64,000 bases of DNA from Arthrobacter sp. StoSoilB22 (GTDB lineage: Bacteria > Actinomycetota > Actinomycetes > Actinomycetales > Micrococcaceae), in NCBI RefSeq assembly GCF_019977315.1, contig NZ_AP024652.1:1116001-1180000 (forward strand). The letters are read 5' to 3'. Below, in pieces: positions 60,746 through 64,000 of this stretch. The first letter of the stretch is position 1; every line of letters starts with the position of its first letter. The position numbers and the translations under genes were made by a program. The notes beneath the pieces were generated by a model that saw nothing but the letters and a program-made list of their open reading frames with translations, ran no database searches and had not been told where the DNA came from.

Positions 60746-61348
60746 ATGCAGCCTGCGCCCCAGACACTTGGCCGACGTGAGCGGAATAAGCAGGAAAAGC
60801 TTGACCGCATCACCGCGGCCGCACGCGAACTTTTCACCCAGTACGGAGTGGACGAGGTCACCACCCAGCAGGTGGCGGAAAAGGCCGACGTCGGATCGGG
60901 AACCTTGTTCCTGTATGCCAAGACGAAGGCGGAGCTGCTTTTGTTGGTGCACAACGCCAAGTACGCCCAAGCGCTCGACGCGGGAGTCGAAGCGGCCGCC
61001 GCTGAAATCACGGTGCTGGACGCGGTGATGGCCATCATCCGGCCCATCATTGAGTGCAACCGTGTTCAGATCGAAAACGGCCGAACCTACCTGCGGGAGA
61101 TCGTCTTCGGTGACCCTGCCGAACCTCACCATGCAGAGGCGTTGTCCCTCACGATGCGTACGGAAGAGGCCATTGCCGGAGTGCTGGGCCGCGACGGTCA
61201 GTTGTTGGCCCGCGACCCGGCGAAACTGGCTCGGATCGTCTCCGCCATCATGTTCGTCAGCATGGCGTCCTCAGCGACTATTGACATGACAGACGCCCAG
61301 GTTGGCGACGAGATCCGGGATCAGATCAGCGTGCTCCTGGGCGCCTGA
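60746..61348 (+). CDS. TetR family regulator
   Basis: A 200-residue TetR: RRERNKQEKLDRITAAARELFTQYGVDEVTTQQVAEKADVGSGTLFLYAKTKAELL is the HTH domain, followed by a helical ligand domain with no clear ligand clue. It follows the hydrolase by 28 bases. Its likely operator is TGAGTGCACTCA upstream of the oxidoreductase. Confidence 0.9.
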   Translation: MQPAPQTLGRRERNKQEKLDRITAAARELFTQYGVDEVTTQQVAEKADVGSGTLFLYAKTKAELLLLVHNAKYAQALDAGVEAAAAEITVLDAVMAIIRPIIECNRVQIENGRTYLREIVFGDPAEPHHAEALSLTMRTEEAIAGVLGRDGQLLARDPAKLARIVSAIMFVSMASSATIDMTDAQVGDEIRDQISVLLGA

Positions 61349-61379
61349 CTTGGTAGTGAGCCTTAGCGTTTGGTGAGAC

Positions 61380-62567
61380 TTACCGTTTGAGGAATTCCTC
61401 GTGCTGACGGTGTGCCTCGGCCACTTGCTCGCGGATGGTCTCCACGTCCTTGGCCTTGTTCCGGTACTTCAGTGGCATCTGCACAATCTGCGCTTCCTCA
61501 GCCGTGAGGGCACGGTAGATACGCTCGCGCTCGTTGGCGTCGGCGGTGTAGTCGAGGTCCAGATAATCGACGGCGTGACGGCGGGCGTTGTTGATGGCCG
61601 TCTGGGCCTTGCCCGCAGGGCTGATCAGGGAGAGCACCACGGTGATGATCAGGACGCCGATGATGACGCTGAGCGAGAGGCCCGTGGTGATTTCAATGAC
61701 GTTGACGTGCTCGCCGTCGTTGATGAATGGAAGGTTGTTCTCATGCAGGGCGTGCAGGATCAGCTTGACGCCGATGAAAGCGAGAATGGCCGCCAAACCG
61801 TAGGAGAGGTAAATGAGGCGGTCCAGCAGTCCGTCGATCAGGAAGTACAGCTGGCGCAAGCCCATTAGTGAGAACGCGGTGGCGGTGAAGACGATGAACA
61901 CGTTCTGCGTCAGGCCGAAGATTGCCGGGATGGAGTCCAGCGCAAAGAGGATGTCCGTGCCGCCAATGGCCACCATTACAAGGAGCATGGGAGTCAGGGC
62001 GCGCTTGCCGTTCACCACGGTGAAGAGCTTGTCGCCGTCGTACTTGTCCGTGGTGTGGAAGAGCTTTTTGGCGAGCCGGATGATGAAGTTGTTGGCCTGA
62101 CCGTCACCGTGGTCGCCGGGCTTGAGCAGGTTGCCAGCCGTGAGGAGCAGGATCAGTCCGAAGATGTAGAACACCCACGCGAACGAGTTGATGAGTGCTG
62201 CGCCAAGGAAGATAAAACCTGTACGGGCGATCAAGGAGAACACGATGCCGAACAGGAGGACCTTCTGCTGATCCTCACGTGGCACCCTGAAGCTCGCCAT
62301 GATGATGAGGAACACGAACAGGTTATCTACCGAGAGGGCCTTCTCCGTGATGTAGCCGGCGAAGTACTCGGACCCCATTTGGGCGCCGCCGAAAATCAGG
62401 ACCAGGACGCCGAAAACTATTGCGAGTCCAACGTAAATGGAGGACCAGACGGCCGCTTCCTTGAGCGATGGGACGTGGGCCTTGCGGATGTGGAAGAAGT
62501 AGTCAAAGGCCAAGAGCGCCAAAATGACGACGATGGTGATACCCCAGATGAGGGGAGAGACGGTCAT
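61380..62567 (-). CDS. TerC family membrane protein
   Basis: A 395-residue protein with 8-9 membrane helices. GGTDILFALDSIPAIFGLTQNVFIVF, with the acidic residues in SVDNLF and ALDSIPA, is the TerC metal-binding core. A C-terminal soluble tail (about 330-395, Glu/Lys/Arg-rich) is added. TerC/Alx proteins export manganese or assist metalation of secreted proteins. ATG at 62567 (MTVSPLIWG) has AGGA upstream; the in-frame extension to 62912 runs through a promoter region and is rejected. No yybP-ykoY (manganese) riboswitch was recognised upstream. Confidence 0.9.
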   Translation of the reverse strand: MTVSPLIWGITIVVILALLAFDYFFHIRKAHVPSLKEAAVWSSIYVGLAIVFGVLVLIFGGAQMGSEYFAGYITEKALSVDNLFVFLIIMASFRVPREDQQKVLLFGIVFSLIARTGFIFLGAALINSFAWVFYIFGLILLLTAGNLLKPGDHGDGQANNFIIRLAKKLFHTTDKYDGDKLFTVVNGKRALTPMLLVMVAIGGTDILFALDSIPAIFGLTQNVFIVFTATAFSLMGLRQLYFLIDGLLDRLIYLSYGLAAILAFIGVKLILHALHENNLPFINDGEHVNVIEITTGLSLSVIIGVLIITVVLSLISPAGKAQTAINNARRHAVDYLDLDYTADANERERIYRALTAEEAQIVQMPLKYRNKAKDVETIREQVAEAHRQHEEFLKR

Positions 62568-62675
62568 ATGATCCTGCTTTCGTGAGGCGCGCGAGTGGTG
62601 TTGCTCACCGAGGGTCAAACTCTTGGGTTTAAATTTACCGGGGTTGGCGGGGTTGTTGGTAACTCGACTGCCATG

Positions 62676-62713
62676 GGAAAGTAGTTGACAACTTGGAAAG
62701 TACTTTCTTAGGG
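62676..62713 (+). promoter_or_regulatory. Promoter with GAAAGTACTTTC operator
   Basis: Consensus -35 TTGACA (62685-62690). In the spacer lies the perfect palindrome GAAAGTACTTTC (62696-62707), and TTAGGG (62708-62713) is a possible -10. An extra half-site GGGAAAGTAG is at 62676-62685. It drives the membrane-protein/wHTH pair. Confidence 0.65.
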
Positions 62714-62748
62714 TGGGGGTATCGATCCGCACAAACTTGGGGGACACC

Positions 62749-63192
62749 ATGAACGAGACCACCGGCAATATGTCAGCAGCCGAAGCACGGGAACTCCTTG
62801 CACGGGCCGATTCACTGGGCGCCTCCTCCATCAACGCGGCAGCTTGGCCGGTGGCTGTAATGTTCACCAGCCTCGCGATTATGGGTTCGCTGCTGATGAT
62901 CGGGATGCACATCGTTCTGGTCGGCGGCTACGGCGCGGCATTGTTGGCCTGTTCTGTGGGAGCCTGGGGCGCAATTACCGCGAGCATCTGGCCAATGTTC
63001 CAACGGTCCACCAAGGTCGGCTTCACCAAACGGTTCCTGACGTCTCTTCTGGGGTACTTCGCGCTGTACGTCGTGGCGCTCGTGGTTGGCGCCTACTTCT
63101 TCCGGGACGGCAACCTCTGGTTCTACATCCCCGCGGCCATTGCCCTGGCAGCCATTGGCCTTGCTGCTGCCTTCCGTGAGCTGCGCGCATGA
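62749..63192 (+). CDS. Four-helix membrane protein
   Basis: A 147-residue protein with a polar N-terminus (MNETTGNMSAAEARELLARADSLG) and four hydrophobic segments. No catalytic motif. GGGGGAC lies 7 bases before the ATG. The stop overlaps the next gene's start (ATGA), so it forms a pair with a wHTH regulator that probably senses or controls it. Family not recognised. Confidence 0.75.
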   Translation: MNETTGNMSAAEARELLARADSLGASSINAAAWPVAVMFTSLAIMGSLLMIGMHIVLVGGYGAALLACSVGAWGAITASIWPMFQRSTKVGFTKRFLTSLLGYFALYVVALVVGAYFFRDGNLWFYIPAAIALAAIGLAAAFRELRA

Positions 63193-63494
63193 GCGCCCCG
63201 GCGGAACACCCGCGTCACAAGCTCAACGAGCTCGTCCACTCACCGGTCCGGTTCTCCATCATGGCTGCGCTCGCGAAGGCTGAGTCGTTGGACTTCAAGG
63301 ACCTGAGGGACGCCATTCAGGTCAGCGATTCGGTGTTGAGCAAGCAGCTCTCGATTTTGGAGAAGGCCGAGTTCGTGAAGATCAAAAAAAGCTTCGCCGG
63401 GAAGTTTCCCAGGACATCGGCCAGCCTGACGGGTACCGGACGGAACGTGTGGGCGGCGCACTTGCAGACGTTGCGGGAGATCGCGGGAGGCTAG
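63189..63494 (+). CDS. Winged-helix transcriptional regulator (ArsR/MarR-like)
   Basis: A 101-residue one-domain regulator: HPRHKLNELVHSPVRFSIMAALAKAESLDFKDLRDAIQVSDSVLSKQLSILEKAEFVKIKKSFAGKFPRTSASLTGTGRNVWAAHLQTL. This is the DUF/PadR-less 'transcriptional regulator' type that partners small membrane proteins. It overlaps the preceding gene (ATGA). The likely target is the GAAAGTACTTTC operator at the pair's own promoter. Confidence 0.88.
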   Translation: MSAPAEHPRHKLNELVHSPVRFSIMAALAKAESLDFKDLRDAIQVSDSVLSKQLSILEKAEFVKIKKSFAGKFPRTSASLTGTGRNVWAAHLQTLREIAGG

Positions 63495-63510
63495 GTCCTT
63501 TGGTGCCGGC

Positions 63511-63999
63511 TCAGTTCGAGTTGCCCTCGTGGGGTTTCCGCTTAAGCCACTCCGGCTGCTTGTGCTCATCTCGCGGATACTTCAGCTGATCCCTGACATA
63601 CACGGCGGGAGCCACTGGGAAGTCCCATTCTGGCTCGTGATCGAAGTTGTAGTTGGCGGTGGCGTTCCCAGATGCCGTGACAACGAAGTGAACTCCGAAC
63701 CATGTGCCTAAACCGACCCGGTAGGACGCTTCTCGGAGATCCTTAATGGCCCGCGATACCTCAGAGGTTCCGCCGTGATCATTGAAGGGCCCATTCTGTG
63801 AGGAGAACCGGCCGTTCGGGTTGAAGATGTAAAAATGCTGCTCGTTGGTGGACGTGGTTACGCTGGCAGTGAGTTCTATTCGTTCATCGCCCGGCCCAAG
63901 CAAGCCGTGGAGTAGAACGCCCAACCTGTCGAATGCCTCCTGCTCTTGGAGGAGTCCGTTGTGTTGATTGGCTAGGTTGTCAGAGTCTGTGTTTCGCAT
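63511..63999 (-). CDS. YezG/DUF600-like immunity protein (possibly partial at window edge)
   Basis: A 162-residue hydrophilic protein whose start lies at the window edge (ATG at 63999; the frame could extend beyond). FDRLGVLLHGLLGPGDERIELTASVTTSTNEQHFYIF, WFGVHFVVTASGNATANYNFDHEPEW and YPRDEHKQPEWL recall the YezG (DUF600) immunity family, which protects against LXG/polymorphic toxins. The toxin would be expected upstream on this strand, outside the window. Assignment is by pattern. Confidence 0.55.
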   Translation of the reverse strand: MRNTDSDNLANQHNGLLQEQEAFDRLGVLLHGLLGPGDERIELTASVTTSTNEQHFYIFNPNGRFSSQNGPFNDHGGTSEVSRAIKDLREASYRVGLGTWFGVHFVVTASGNATANYNFDHEPEWDFPVAPAVYVRDQLKYPRDEHKQPEWLKRKPHEGNSN

Positions 64000-64000
64000 A

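Noticed and set aside
62568..62748. yybP-ykoY manganese riboswitch upstream of TerC
   Set aside because: I looked for its conserved core in the leader on the minus strand and did not see it.
62568..62912. N-terminal extension of TerC
   Set aside because: Would run across the divergent promoter and into the membrane-protein gene; TerC proteins start MTVSPLIWG-like.
1..64000. CRISPR arrays, tRNA, rRNA, prophage or insertion sequences
   Set aside because: No regularly spaced repeats of 28-37 bases, no tRNA-like T-loop/acceptor pattern noticed, and no transposase or phage structural gene.

Overview
The window looks like chromosomal DNA of a high-GC Gram-positive actinobacterium, most likely Arthrobacter/Paenarthrobacter (Micrococcaceae). 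The reasons are strong GC bias at third codon positions, many GTG starts, ATGA/GTGA stop-start overlaps, and several actinobacterial families: a BsaP-type partner of biotin synthase, a GAF-ANTAR protein and an MSMEG_6728-like protein. Genus assignment is inference. No rRNA, tRNA, CRISPR array, prophage or intact insertion sequence was seen.

Layout. 0.2-7.5 kb: a MarR-regulated DHA2 drug exporter with an unusual repeat plus coiled-coil tail, a heterodimeric ABC exporter with one degenerate ATP site, and a thioesterase. 7.5-14.2 kb: cutC, then a three-gene carbohydrate set (glycoside-hydrolase-like, DUF5107/TPR, DUF1349). 14.3-22.1 kb: a McrBC type IV restriction pair, a histidine kinase/response regulator pair with a His-less HPt protein, and an orphan Vsr. 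22.1-25.3 kb: bioB-bsaP divergent from an NCS1 permease. 25.4-29.9 kb: stress and redox genes (CsbD, Zn-dehydrogenase, SIS protein, Old Yellow Enzyme). 30.0-38.4 kb: a GntR regulator and an eight-gene operon for a short-chain polyol or sugar, probably passing through tetrulose phosphates. 38.4-50.8 kb: a large nuclease-helicase, an FCY1-like cytosine deaminase, CBS, Tex, an MSMEG_6728 protein, adenine deaminase, an unusual Mrr_N/H1-like/X25 fusion, and acylphosphatase. 50.8-64 kb: a PIN toxin remnant, DinB, VOC, SDR, GNAT, GAF-ANTAR and SHOCT genes, an MFS exporter, a TetR-linked oxidoreductase/hydrolase operon, TerC, a self-regulated membrane-protein/wHTH pair, and a YezG-like immunity gene at the edge.

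Structure beyond the genes. Three copies of a ~62-bp palindrome (ends GAGTTTTTGTACAG, perfect or near-perfect arms, always a 17-nt centre) lie at 7453, 22071 and 38325. Two copies overlap gene 3' ends and supply the stop codons and C-terminal residues of bsaP, a TIM-type isomerase and the nuclease-helicase. A second family of ~90-bp imperfect palindromes flanks the GNAT gene. Short in-frame tandem repeats (18 or 21 bp) occur in or at the ends of the exporter, mcrC, cutC and HPt genes. The operator TCCTATAGGA occurs before both gntR and the operon it probably controls.

How the genes may work together. The GntR operon combines a TIM-barrel epimerase, a DhaK/DhaL kinase, an RpiB-type isomerase, a TIM-type isomerase, two dehydrogenases and an ACS-type transporter. 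This matches the logic of erythritol/threitol breakdown to D-erythrose 4-phosphate. McrBC and Vsr both respond to 5-methylcytosine, yet no methyltransferase gene is present in the window.
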